Of a stretch of 64,000 nt of DNA, positions 49,801-62,245 are shown piece after piece. The notes below the pieces were generated by a model. That model worked only from the letters and a program-made list of their open reading frames with translations, was not told where the DNA came from and made no database searches. Numbering within the stretch: position 1 is the stretch's first letter; each line of letters starts with the position of its first letter. Position numbers and translations under genes: made by a program. Origin of the DNA: Cavia porcellus (Eukaryota; Chordata; Mammalia; Rodentia; Caviidae); NCBI RefSeq assembly GCF_034190915.1, contig NW_026947706.1, forward strand, positions 248,001-312,000, given 5' to 3'.

Positions 49801-52749
49801 CATTGTATGGGTGTGTGTTACATTACAGTCACTAGTATTAGTGAGAAAAATATCACGGGGTGGTGCGCATTGTACGGGTGTGTGTTACATTACATTCACT
49901 AGTAGGAGTGAGAAAAACATCACGCGGTGGGGTGAATCGGAGTGTCTGAATTAGGATAGGCCGTGAGTGGCAACGTAGCATGGAGAAAATCACCGCGGGG
50001 AGGTCAGCATGGTGAGGTCAGGGAACATGCAGTGTCAAAGTAGGATAGGTTTCTGAAAAACATCGCGGGGTGGTGCGCATTGTATGGGTGTGTGTTACAT
50101 TATATTCAGTAGTAGGAGTGAGAAAAACATCACTGGGTGGTGCACATTGTATGGGTGTGTGTTACATTACATTCATTAGTAGGAGTGAGAAAAACATCAT
50201 GCGGTGGTGTGAATCGGAAGGTCTGAATTAGGATAGGCAGTGAGTGGCAATGTAGGATGGAGAATAGTACCGCGGGGTGGTCAGCATGGGGAGGTCAGGT
50301 AACATGCCGTGGCAATGTATGATAGGTTTCTGAAAAACATCGCGGGGTGGTGCGCTTTGTATGGGTGTGTGTTACATTACATTCACTAGTAGGAGTGAGA
50401 AAAACATCACGGGGTTTTGCGTATTGTATGGGTGTGTGTTACATTACATTCACTAGTAGGAGTGAGAAAAACATCACGGGGTCGTGTGAATCGGAGGGTC
50501 TGAATTAGGATAGGCAGTGAGTGGCAATGTAGGATGGAGAAAGGCACCGCTGTGTGGTCAGCATGGGTAGGTCAGGGAACATGCAGTGGCAATGTAGGAT
50601 AGGTTTCAGTAAAACATCGCGGGGTGGTACGCATTGTTTGGGTGTGTGTTACATTACATTCACTAGTAGGAGTGAGAAAAACTTCACGGGGTGGTGCGCA
50701 TTGTATGGGTGTGTGTTACATTACATTCACTAGTAGGAGTGAGAAAAACATCACGGGGTGGTGTGAATCGGAGGGTCTGAATTAGGATAGGCAGTGAGTG
50801 GCAATGTAGGATGGAGAAAGGCACCGCTGTGTGGTCAGCATGGGTAGGTCATGGAACATGCAGTGGCAATGTAGGATAGGTTTCAGAAAAACATCGCGGG
50901 GTGGTGTGCATTGTATGGGTGTGTGTTACATTACACTCACTATTAGGAGTGAGAAGAACATCACGGAGTGGTGCGCATTGTATGGGTGTGTGTTACATTA
51001 CATTCACTAGTAGGAGTGAGAAAAACATCACAGGGTGGTGCGCATTGTATGGGTGTGTGTTACATTACATTCACTAGTAGGAGTGAGAAAAGCATCACGG
51101 GGTGGTGTGAATCGGAGGGTCTGAATTAGGATAGGCCGTGAGTGGCAATGTAGGATGGAGAAAATCACCGCGGGGAGGTCAGCATGGTGAGGTCAGGGAA
51201 CATGCAGTGTCAAAGTAGGATAGGTTTCTGAAAAACATCGCGGGGTGGTGCGCATTGTATGGGTGTGTGTTACATTATATTCACTAGTAGGAGTGAGAAA
51301 AACATCACTGGGTGGTGCACATTGTATGGGTGTGTGTTACATTACATTCATTAGTAGGAGTGAGAAAAACATCATGCGGTGGTGTGAATCGGAAGGTCTG
51401 AATTAGTATAGGCAGTGAGTGGCAATGTAGGATGGAGAAAAGTACCACGGGGTGGTCAGCATGGGGAGGTCAGGGAACATGCCGTGGCAATGTAGGGTAG
51501 GTTTCTGAAAAACATCGCGGGGTGGTGCGCATTGTATGGGTGTGTGTTACATTACATTCACTAGTAGGAGTGAGAAAAACATCGCGGGGTGGTGCGGAAT
51601 GAATGGGTGTGTGTTACATTACATTCACTAGTAGGAGTGAGAAAAACATCACGGGGTGGTGTGAATCGGAGGGTCTGAATTAGGATAGGCAGTGAGTGGC
51701 AATGTAGGATGGAGAAAATCACCGCGGGTTGGTCAGCATGGGGAGGTCAGGGAACATGCAGTGGCAATGTAGGATATGTTTCTGAAAAACATCGCGGGGT
51801 GGTGCGCATTGTATGGGTGTGTGTTACATTACATTCACTACTAGGAGTGAGAAAAACATCACGCGGTGGTGTGAATCGGAAGGTCTGAATTAGGATGGGC
51901 AGTGAGTGGCAATGTAGGATGGAGAACAGCACCGCGGGGTGGTCAGCATGGGGAGGTCAGGGAACATGCAGTGGCAATGTAGGATAGGTTTCTGAAAAAC
52001 ATCGCGGGGTGGTGCGCATTGTTTGGGTGTGTGTTACATTACATTCACTAGTAGGAGTGAGAAAAACATCGCGGGGTGGTGCGCATTGTGTGGGTGTGTG
52101 TTACATTACATTCACTAGTAGGAGTGAGAAAAACATCACGGGGTGGTGCGCATTGTATGGGTGTGTGTTATATTACATTCACTAGTAGGAGTGAGAAAAA
52201 CATCGCGGGGTCGTGCGCATTGTATGGGTGTGTGTTACATTACATTCACTAGTAGGAGTGAGAAAAACATCGCGGGGTGGTGCGCATTGTATGGGTGTGT
52301 GTTAGATTACATTCACTATTAGGAGTGAGAAATACATCACGGGGTGGTGTGAATCGGAGGGTCTGAATTAGGATAGGCAGTGAGTGGCAATGTACGTTGG
52401 AGAAAAGCACCGCGGGGTGGTCAGCATGGGGAGGTCAGGGAACATGCAGTGGCAATGTAGGATAGGTTTCCGAAAAACTTCGCGGGGTGGTGCGCATTGA
52501 ATGTGTGTGTGTTACATTACATTCACTAGTAGGAGTGAGAAAAACATCACGGGGTGGTGCGCATTGTATGGGTGTGTGTTACATTACATTCACTAGTAGG
52601 AGTGAGAAAAACATCACGGGGTGGTGTGAATCGGAGGGTCTGCCTTAGGATAGGCAGTGAGTGACAATGTAGGATGGAGAAAATCACCGCGGGGTGGTCA
52701 GCATGTGGAGGTCAGGGAACATGCAGTGGCAATGTAGGATAGGTTTCTG
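43620..52749 (+). repeat. U2: second copy of the 10.2-kb tandem duplication
   Basis: Follows U1 at 10,216-10,218 bp. One A monomer has been lost at about 50.45 kb (offset becomes 10,151) and 554 bp, exactly 4 A + 2 B + 2 C, at about 52.05 kb (offset becomes 9,597, seen at 42491/52088, 42839/52436 and 43116/52713). Near its start it lacks the 621 bp described for 33.5-34.1 kb. Because U1 spans the variant boundary, U2 re-creates a left-type island at about 43.2-46.1 kb inside right-type sequence. Confidence 0.92.
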
Positions 52750-53160
52750 AAAAACATCGCGGGGTGGTGCGCATTGTATGGGTGTGTGTTACATTACATT
52801 CACTAGTAGGAGTGAGAAAAACATCACTGGGTGGTGCGCACTGTATGGGTGTGTGTTACATTACATTCACTAGTAGGAGTGAGAGAAACATCGCGGGGTG
52901 GAGCGCATTGTATGGCTGTGTGTTCCATTACATTCACTAGTAGGAGTGAGAAAAACATCACAGGGTGGTGCGCATTGTATGGGTGTTTGTTATATTTCAT
53001 TCACTAGTAGGGGTGAGAAAAACATCACGGGTTGGTGTGAATCGGAGGGTTTGAATTAGGATAGGCAGTGAGTGGCAATGTAGGATGGAGAAAAGCACCG
53101 CGGGGTGGTCAGCATGTGGAGGTCAGGAAACATGCAGTGGCAATGTAGGATAGGTTTGTG
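52750..53160 (+). repeat. Right-type super-unit with n = 4 following U2
   Basis: A 411-bp super-unit with catcactgggtgg/gcgcactg, tggctgtgtgttcc and tgtttgttatatttc A variants, then a gggtttgaatt B and a catgtggagg C with aggtttgtg. The same arrangement returns at 57297-57707 and 59771-60181. Confidence 0.88.
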
Positions 53161-53772
53161 AAAAACATAGCGGGGTGGTGCACATTGTATGGGTGTGTGT
53201 TCCATTACATTCACTAGTAGGAGTGAGAAAAACATCACGGGGTGGTGCGCATTGTATGGGTGTGTGTTATATTACATTCACTAGTAGGAGTGAGAAAAAC
53301 ATCGCGGGGTGGTGCGCATTGTATGGCTGTGTGTTCCATTACATTCACTAGTAGGAGTGAGAAAAACATCACGGGGTGGTGCGCATTGTATGGGTGTGTG
53401 TTCCATTACATTCACTAGTAGGAGTGAGAAAAACATCACAGGGTGGTGCGCACTGTATGGGTGTGTGTTACATTACATTCACTAGTAGGAGTGAGAAAAA
53501 CATCACGGGGTGGTGCGCATTGTATGGGTTTGTGTTACATTACATTCACTAGTAGGAGTGAGAAAAACATCACAGGGTGGTGCGCATTGTATGGGTGTTT
53601 GTTATATTACATTCACTAGTAGGAGTGAGAAAAACATCACGGGGTGGTGTGAATCGGATGGTCTGAATTAGGATAGGCAGTGAGTGGCTATGTAGGATGG
53701 AGAAAAGCACCGCGGGGTGGTCCGCATGTGGAGGTCAGGGAACATGCAGTGGCAATGTTGGATAGTTTTCTG
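53161..53772 (+). repeat. Longest A run: super-unit with seven A monomers (612 bp)
   Basis: The only n=7 super-unit in the window (7 x 67 + 143 = 612 bp exactly). The equivalent place in the 2.475-kb repeats has super-units n = 5,2,6, so the seven-A run is best explained by loss of two B-C pairs and several A monomers between the 5-run and the 6-run. A variants alternate among ttatattac, ttccattac, gcgcactg and tttgttatattac. Confidence 0.88.
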
Positions 53773-56700
53773 AAAAATATCGCGCGGTGGTGCGCATTGT
53801 ATGGGTGTGTTTTACATTACATTCACTAGTAGGAGTGAGAAAAACATCACGCGGTGGTGTGAATCGGAGGGTCTGAATTAGGATAGGCAGTGAGTGGCAA
53901 TGTAGGATGGAGACAAGAACCGCGGGGTGGTCAGCATGGGGAGGTCAGGGAACATGCAGTGGCAATGCACGATACGTTTCTGAAAAATATCGCGGGGTGG
54001 TGCGCATTGTATGGGTGTGTGTTACATTACATTCACTAGTAGGAGTGAGAAAAACATCACGGGGTGGTGCGCATTGTATGGGTGTTTGTTATATTACATT
54101 CACTAGTAGGAGTGAGAAAAACATCACGGGGTGGTGTGAATTGGAGGGTCTGAATTAGGATAGGCAGTGAATTGCAATGTAGGATGGAGAAAAGCACTGC
54201 GGGGTGGTCAGCATGGGGAGGTCAGGGAACATGCAGTGGCAATGTTGGATAGGTTTCTGAAAAACATCGCGGGGTGGTGCGGATTGTATGGGTGTGTGTT
54301 ACATTACATTAACTAGTAGGAGTGAGAAAAACATCACGGGGTGGTGCGCATTGTATGGGTTTGTGTTACATTACATTCACTAGTAGGAGTGAGAAAAACA
54401 TCACGGGGTGGTGTGAATCGGAGGGTCTGAATAAGGATAGGCAGTGAGTGGCAATGTAGGATGGAGAAAAGCACCGCGGGGTGGTCAGAATGGTGAGGTC
54501 AGGGAACATGCAGTGGCAATGTAGGATAGGTTTCTGAAAAACATCGCGGGGTGGTGCGCATTGTTCGGTGTGTGTTACATTACATTCACTAGTAGGAGTG
54601 AGAAAAACATCACGGGGTGGTGCGCATTGTATGGGTGTGTGTTATATTTCATTCACTAGTAGGAGTGAGAAAAACTTCAAGCGGTCGTGTGAATCAGAGT
54701 GTCTGAATTTGGATAGGCAGTGAGTGGCAATGTAGGATGGAGAAAAGCACCGCGGGGTGGTCAGCATGGCGAGGTCAGGGAACATGCAGTGGCAATGTAG
54801 GATAGGTTTCTGAAAAACATCGCTGGGTGGTGCGCATTGTATGGGTTTGTGTTACATTACATTCACTAGTAGGAGTGAGAAAAGCATCACGGGGTGGTGC
54901 GCATTGTATGGGTGTGTGTTTCATTACATTCACTAGTCGGAGTGAGAAAAACATCACGGGGTTTTGCGTATTGTATGGGTGTGTGTTACATTACATTCAC
55001 TAGTAGGAGTGAGAAAAACATCACGGGGTTTTGCGTATTGTATGGGTGTGTGTTACATTACATTCACTAGTAGGAGTGAGAAAAACATCGCGGGGTGGTG
55101 CGCATTCTATGGGTGTGTGTTACATTACATTCACTAGTCGGAGTGAGAAAAACATCACGGGGTGGTGTGAATCGGAGGGTCTGAATTAGGATAGGCAGTG
55201 AGTGGCAATGTAGGATGGAGAAAGGCACCGCTGTGTGGTCAGCATGGGTAGGTCAGGGAACATTCAGTGGCAATGTAGGATAGGTTTCAGAAAAACATCG
55301 CGGGGTGGTACGCATTGTTTGGGTGTGTGTTACATTACATTCACTAGTAGGAGTGAGAAAAACATCACGGGGTGGTGCGCATTGTATGGGTGTGTGTTAC
55401 ATTACATTCACTAGTAGGAGTGAGAAAAACATCACGGGGTGGTGTGAATCGGAGGGTCTGAATTAGGATAGGCAGTGAGTGGCAATGTAGGATGGAGAAA
55501 GGCACCGCTGTGTGGTCAGCATGGGTAGTTCAGGGAACATGCAGTGGCAATGTAGGATAGGTTTCAGAAAAACATCGCGGGGTGGTGTGCATTGTATGGG
55601 TGTGTGTTACATTACACTCACTATTAGGAGTGAGAAGAACATCATGGAGTGGTGCGCATTGTATGGGTGTGTGTTACATTACATTCACTAGTAGGAGTGA
55701 GAAAATCATCACAGGGTGGTGCGCATTGTATGGGTGTGTGTTACATTACATTCACTAGTAGGAGTGAGAAAAGCATCACGGGGTGGTGTGAATCGGAGGG
55801 TCTGAATTAGGATAGGCCGTGAGTGGCAATGTAGGATGGAGAAAATCACCGCGGGGAGGTCAGCATGGTGAGGTCAGGGAACATGCAGTGTCAAAGTAGG
55901 ATAGGTTTCTGAAAAACATCGCTGGGTGGTGCGCATTGTATGGGTGTGTGTTACATTATATTCACTAGTAGGAGTGAGAAAAACATCACTGGGTGGTGCA
56001 CATTGTATGGGTGTGTGTTACATTACATTCATTAGTAGGAGTGAGAAAAACATCATGCGGTGGTGTGAATCGGAAGGTCTGAATTAGGATAGGCAGTGAG
56101 TGGCAATGTAGGATGGAGAAAAGTACCACGGGGTGGTCAGCATGGGGAGGTCAGGGAACATGCCGTGGCAATGTAGGATAGGTTTCTGAAAAACATCGCG
56201 GGGTGGTGCGCATTGTATGGGTGTGTGTTACATTACATTCACTAGTAGGAGTGAGAAAAACATCGCGGGGTGGTGCGGAATGAATGGGTGTGTGTTACAT
56301 TACATTCACTAGTAGGAGTGAGAAAAACATCACGGGGTGGTGTGAATTGGAGGGTCTGAATTAGGATAGGCAGTGAGTGGCAATGTAGGATGGAGAAAAT
56401 CACCGCGGGTTTGTCAGCATGGGGAGGTCAGGGAACATGCAGTGGCAATGTAGGATATGTTTCTGAAAAACATCGCGCGGTGGTGTGCATTGTATGGGTG
56501 TGTGTTACATTACATTCACTAGTAGGAGTGAGAAAAACATCACTGGGTGGTGCGCATTGTATGGGTGTGTATTACATTACATTCACTACTAGGAGTGAGA
56601 AAAACATCACGCGGTGGTGTGAATCGGAAGGTCTGAATTAGGATGGGCAGTGAGTGGCAATGTAGGATGGAGAACAGCACCGCGGGGTGGTCAGCATGGG

Positions 56701-57296
56701 GAGGTCAGGGAACATGCAGTGGCAATGTAGGATAGGTTTCTGAAAAACATCGCGGGGTGGTGCGCATTGTTTGGGTGTGTGTTACATTACATTCACTAGT
56801 AGGAGTGAGAAAAACATCACGGGGTGGTGCGCATTGTATGGGTGTGTGTTAAATTACATTCACTAGTAGGAGTGAGAAAAACATCAAGGGGTGGTGTGAA
56901 TCGGAGGGTCTGAATTAGGATAGGCAGTGAGTGGCAATGTAGGATGGAGAAAAGCACCGCGGTGTGGTCAGCATGGGTAGGTCAGGGAACATGCAGTGGC
57001 AATGTAGGATAGGTTTCTGAAAAACATCGCGCGGTGGTGTGCATTGTATGGGTGTGTGTTACATTACATTCACTAGTAGGAGTGAGAAAAACATCACGGG
57101 GTGGTGCGCATTGTATGGGTGTGTGTTACATTACATTCACTAGTAGGAGTGAGAAAAACATCACGGGGTGGTGTGAATCGGAGGGTCTGCATTAGGATAG
57201 GCAGTGAGTGACAATGTAGGATGGAGAAAATCACCGCGGGGTGGTCAGCATGTGGAGGTCAGGGAACATGCAGTGGCAATGTAGGATAGGTTTCTG
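53773..57296 (+). repeat. Right-type block (n = 1,2,2,2,5,2,3,2,2,2,2,2)
   Basis: The first part (landmarks 53946-54776) matches 48635-49465 at 5,311 bp. A hybrid n=5 super-unit near 54.8-55.3 kb then joins it to the paired aaaggcaccgctg C markers at 55254/55531, which match 50573/50850 at 4,681 bp. The segment from 55254 on recurs at 62418 with a 7,164-bp offset. The difference between 5,311 and 4,681 is 630 bp, so about 0.63 kb of whole monomers is missing here relative to U2. Confidence 0.86.
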
Positions 57297-59770
57297 AAAA
57301 ACATCGCGGGGTGGTGCGCATTGTATGGGTGTGTGTTACATTACATTCACTAGTAGGAGTGAGAAAAACATCACTGGGTGGTGCGCACTGTATGGGTGTG
57401 TGTTACATTACATTCACTAGTAGGAGTGAGAGAAACATCGCGGGGTGGTGCGCATTGTATGGCTGTGTGTTCCATTACATTCACTAGTAGGAGTGAGAAA
57501 AACATCACGGGGTGGTGCGCATTGTATGGGTGTTTGTTATATTTCATTCACTAGTAGGGGTGAGAAAAACATCACGGGTTGGTGTGAATCGGAGGGTTTG
57601 AATTAGGATAGGCAGTGAGTGGCAATGTAGGATGGAGAAAAGCACCGCGGGGTGGTCAGCATGTGGAGGTCAGGAAACATGCAGTGGCAATGTAGGATAG
57701 GTTTGTGAAAAACATAGCGGGGTGGTGCGCATTGTATGGGTGTGTGTTCCATTACATTCACTAGTAGGAGTGAGAAAACATCACGGGGTGGTGCGCATTG
57801 TATGGGTGTGTGTTATATTACATTCACTAGTAGGAGTGAGAAAAACATCGCGGGGTGGTGCGCATTGTATGCCTGTGTGTTCCATTACATTCACTAGTAG
57901 GAGTGAGAAAAACATCACGGGGTGGTGCGCATTGTATGGGTGTGTGTTATATTACATTCACTAGTAGGAGTGAGAAAAACATCGCGGGGTGGTGCGCATT
58001 GTATGGGTGTTTGTTACATTACATTCACTAGTAGGAGTGAGAAAAACATCACGGGGTGGTGTGAATCGGAGGGTCTGAATTAGGATAGGCAGTGAGTGGC
58101 AATGTAGGTTGGAGAAAAGCACCGCGGGGTCTTCAGCATGGGGAGGTCAGGGAACATGCACTGGCAATGTAGGATAGGTTTCTGAAAAACTTCGCGGGGT
58201 GGTGCGCATTGTATGGGTGTTTGTTACATTACATTCACTAGTAGGAGTGAGAAAAACATCACGGGGTGGTGCGCATTGTATGGGTGTGTGTTACATTACA
58301 TTCACTAGTAGGAGTGAGAAAAACATCACGGGGTGGTGTGAATCGGAGGGTCTGAATTAGGATAGGCAGTGAGTGACAATGTGGGATGGAGAAAATCACC
58401 GCGGGGTGGTCAGCATGTGGAGGTCAGGGATCATGCAGTGGCAATGTAGGATAGGTTTCTGAAAAACATCGCGGGGTGCTGCGCATTGTATGGGTGTGTG
58501 TTACATTACATTCACTAGTAGGAGTGAGAAAAACATCACTGGGTGGTGCGCACTGTATGGGTGTGTGTTACATTACATTCACTAGTAGGAGTGAGAAAAA
58601 CATCACGGGGTGGTGCGCATTGTATGGGTGTGTGTTACATTACATTCAGTAGTAGGAGTGAGAAAAACAACGCGGGGTGGTGCGCATTGTATGGGTGTGT
58701 GTTATATTACATTCACTAGTAGGAGTGAGAAAAACATCACGGGGTGGTGCCCATTGTATGGGTTTGTGTTACATTACATTCACTAGTAGGAGTGAGAAAA
58801 ACATCACGGGGTGGTGCGCATTGTATGGGTGTTTGTTATATTACATTCACTAGTAGGAGTGAGAAAAACATCACGGGGTGGTGTGAATCGGATGGTCTGA
58901 ATTAGGATAGGCAGTGAGTGGCTATGTAGGATGGAGAAAAGCACCGCGGGGTGGTCCGCATGTGGAGGTCAGGGAACATGCAGTGGCAATGTTGGATAGT
59001 TTTCTGAAAAACATCGCGCGGTGGTGCGCATTGTATGGGTGTGCTTTACATTACATTCACTAGTAGGAGTGAGAAAAACATCACGCGGTGGTGTGAATCG
59101 GAGGGTCTGAATTAGGATAGGCAGTGAGTGGCAATGTAGGATGGAGACAAGAACCGCGGGGTGGTCGGCATGGGGAGGTCAGGGAACATGCAGTGGCAAT
59201 GCACGATACTTTTCTGAAAAATATCGCGGGGTGGTGCGCATTGTATGGGTGTGTGTTACATTACATTCACTAGTAGGAGTGAGAAAAACATCACGGGGTG
59301 GTGCGCATTGTATGGGTGTTTGTTATATTACATTCACTAGTAGGAGTGAGAAAAACATCACGGGGTGGTGTGAATTGGAGGGTCTGAATTAGGATAGGCA
59401 GTGAATTGCAATGTAGGATGGAGAAAAGCACTGCGGGGTGGTCAGCATGGGGAGGTCAGGGAACATGCAGTGGCAATGTTGGATAGGTTTCTGAAAAACA
59501 TCGCGGGGTGGTGCGGATTGTATGGGTGTGTGTTACATTACATTAACTAGTAGGAGTGAGAAAAACATCACGGAGTGGTGCGCATTGTATGGGTTTGTGT
59601 TACATTACATTCACTAGTAGGAGTGAGAAAAACATCACGGGGTGGTGTGAATCGGAGGGTCTGAATAAGGATAGGCAGTGAGTGGCAATGTAGGATGGAG
59701 AAAAGCACCGCGGGGTGGTCAGAATGGTGAGGTCAGGGAACATGCTGTGGCAATGTAGGATAGGTTTCTG
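57297..59770 (+). repeat. W1: first copy of a 2,475-bp tandem duplication
   Basis: Seven super-units, n = 4,5,2,6,1,2,2. It is 1 bp shorter than W2 because of one lost A in gagaaaacatcac near 57775. Even unusual private changes are shared with W2: tgcctgtgtgttcc A, gatcatgcag C (58430 and 60905), aacaacgcgg A (58668 and 61143), gggtgtgctttac A (59042 and 61517) and gcacgatacttttctg C (59205 and 61680). Confidence 0.95.
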
Positions 59771-62245
59771 AAAAACATCGCGGGGTGGTGCGCATTGTAT
59801 GGGTGTGTGTTACATTACATTCACTAGTAGGAGTGAGAAAAACATCACTGGGTGGTGCGCACTGTATGGGTGTGTGTTACATTACATTCACTAGTAGGAG
59901 TGAGAGAAACATCGCGGGGTGGTGCGCATTGTATGGCTGTGTGTTCCATTACATTCACTAGTAGGAGTGAGAAAAACATCACGGGGTGGTGCGCATTGTA
60001 TGGGTGTTTGTTATATTTCATTCACTAGTAGGGGTGAGAAAAACATCACGGGTTGGTGTGAATCGGAGGGTTTGAATTAGGATAGGCAGTGAGTGGCAAT
60101 GTAGGATGGAGAAAAGCACCGCGGGGTGGTCAGCATGTGGAGGTCAGGAAACATGCAGTGGCAATGTAGGATAGGTTTGTGAAAAACATAGCGGGGTGGT
60201 GCGCATTGTATGGGTGTGTGTTCCATTACATTCACTAGTAGGAGTGAGAAAAACATCACGGGGTGGTGCGCATTGTATGGGTGTGTGTTATATTACATTC
60301 ACTAGTAGGAGTGAGAAAAACATCGCGGGGTGGTGCGCATTGTATGCCTGTGTGTTCCATTACATTCACTAGTAGGAGTGAGAAAAACATCACGGGGTGG
60401 TGCGCATTGTATGGGTGTGTGTTATATTACATTCACTAGTAGGAGTGAGAAAAACATCGCGGGGTGGTGCGCATTGTATGGGTGTTTGTTACATTACATT
60501 CACTAGTAGGAGTGAGAAAAACATCACGGGGTGGTGTGAATCGGAGGGTCTGAATTAGGATAGGCAGTGAGTGGCAATGTAGGTTGGAGAAAAGCACCGC
60601 GGGGTCTTCAGCATGGGGAGGTCAGGGAACATGCACTGGCAATGTAGGATAGGTTTCTGAAAAACTTCGCGGGGTGGTGCGCATTGTATGGGTGTTTGTT
60701 ACATTACATTCACTAGTAGGAGTGAGAAAAACATCACGGGGTGGTGCGCATTGTATGGGTGTGTGTTACATTACATTCACTAGTAGGAGTGAGAAAAACA
60801 TCACGGGGTGGTGTGAATCGGAGGGTCTGAATTAGGATAGGCAGTGAGTGACAATGTGGGATGGAGAAAATCACCGCGGGGTGGTCAGCATGTGGAGGTC
60901 AGGGATCATGCAGTGGCAATGTAGGATAGGTTTCTGAAAAACATCGCGGGGTGGTGCGCATTGTATGGGTGTGTGTTACATTACATTCACTAGTAGGAGT
61001 GAGAAAAACATCACTGGGTGGTGCGCACTGTATGGGTGTGTGTTACATTACATTCACTAGTAGGAGTGAGAAAAACATCACGGGGTGGTGCGCATTGTAT
61101 GGGTGTGTGTTACATTACATTCAGTAGTAGGAGTGAGAAAAACAACGCGGGATGGTGCGCATTGTATGGGTGTGTGTTATATTACATTCACTAGTAGGAG
61201 TGAGAAAAACATCACGGGGTGGTGCCCATTGTATGGGTTTGTGTTACATTACATTCACTAGTAGGAGTGAGAAAAACATCACGGGGTGGTGCGCATTGTA
61301 TGGGTGTTTGTTATATTACATTCACTAGTAGGAGTGAGAAAAACATCACGGGGTGGTGTGAATCGGATGGTCTGAATTAGGATAGGCAGTGAGTGGCTAT
61401 GTAGGATGGAGAAAAGCACCGCGGGGTGGTCCGCATGTGGAGGTCAGGGAACATGCAGTGGCAATGTTGGATAGTTTTCTGAAAAACATCGCGCGGTGGT
61501 GCGCATTGTATGGGTGTGCTTTACATTACATTCACTAGTAGGAGTGAGAAAAACATCACGCGGTGGTGTGAATCGGAGGGTCTGAATTAGGATAGGCAGT
61601 GAGTGGCAATGTAGGATGGAGACAAGAACCGCGGGGTGGTCGGCATGGGGAGGTCAGGGAACATGCAGTGGCAATGCACGATACTTTTCTGAAAAATATC
61701 GCGGGGTGGTGCGCATTGTATGGGTGTGTGTTACATTACATTCACTAGTAGGAGTGAGAAAAACATCACGGGGTGGTGCGCATTGTATGGGTGTTTGTTA
61801 TATTACATTCACTAGTAGGAGTGAGAAAAACATCACGGGGTGGTGTGAATTGGAGGGTCTGAATTAGGATAGGCAGTGAATTGCAATGTAGGATGGAGAA
61901 AAGCACTGCGGGGTGGTCAGCATGGGGAGGTCAGGGAACATGCAGTGGCAATGTTGGATAGGTTTCTGAAAAACATCGCGGGGTGGTGCGGATTGTATGG
62001 GTGTGTGTTACATTACATTAACTAGTAGGAGTGAGAAAAACATCACGGAGTGGTGCGCATTGTATGGGTTTGTGTTACATTACATTCACTAGTAGGAGTG
62101 AGAAAAACATCACGGGGTGGTGTGAATCGGAGGGTCTGAATAAGGATAGGCAGTGAGTGGCAATGTAGGATGGAGAAAAGCACCGCGGGGTGGTCAGAAT
62201 GGTGAGGTCAGGGAACATGCTGTGGCAATGTAGGATAGGTTTCTG
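59771..62245 (+). repeat. W2: second copy of the 2,475-bp tandem duplication
   Basis: Same seven super-units as W1 with very few substitutions seen by eye (for example gggatggtgcg near 61148 for ggggtggtgcg in W1, and gggtgctgcgc near 58475 in W1 only). It is the most similar adjacent pair of long repeats in the window and so probably the most recent large duplication here. The W pair lies inside the 7,164-bp repeat defined by landmarks 55254 and 62418. Confidence 0.95.
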
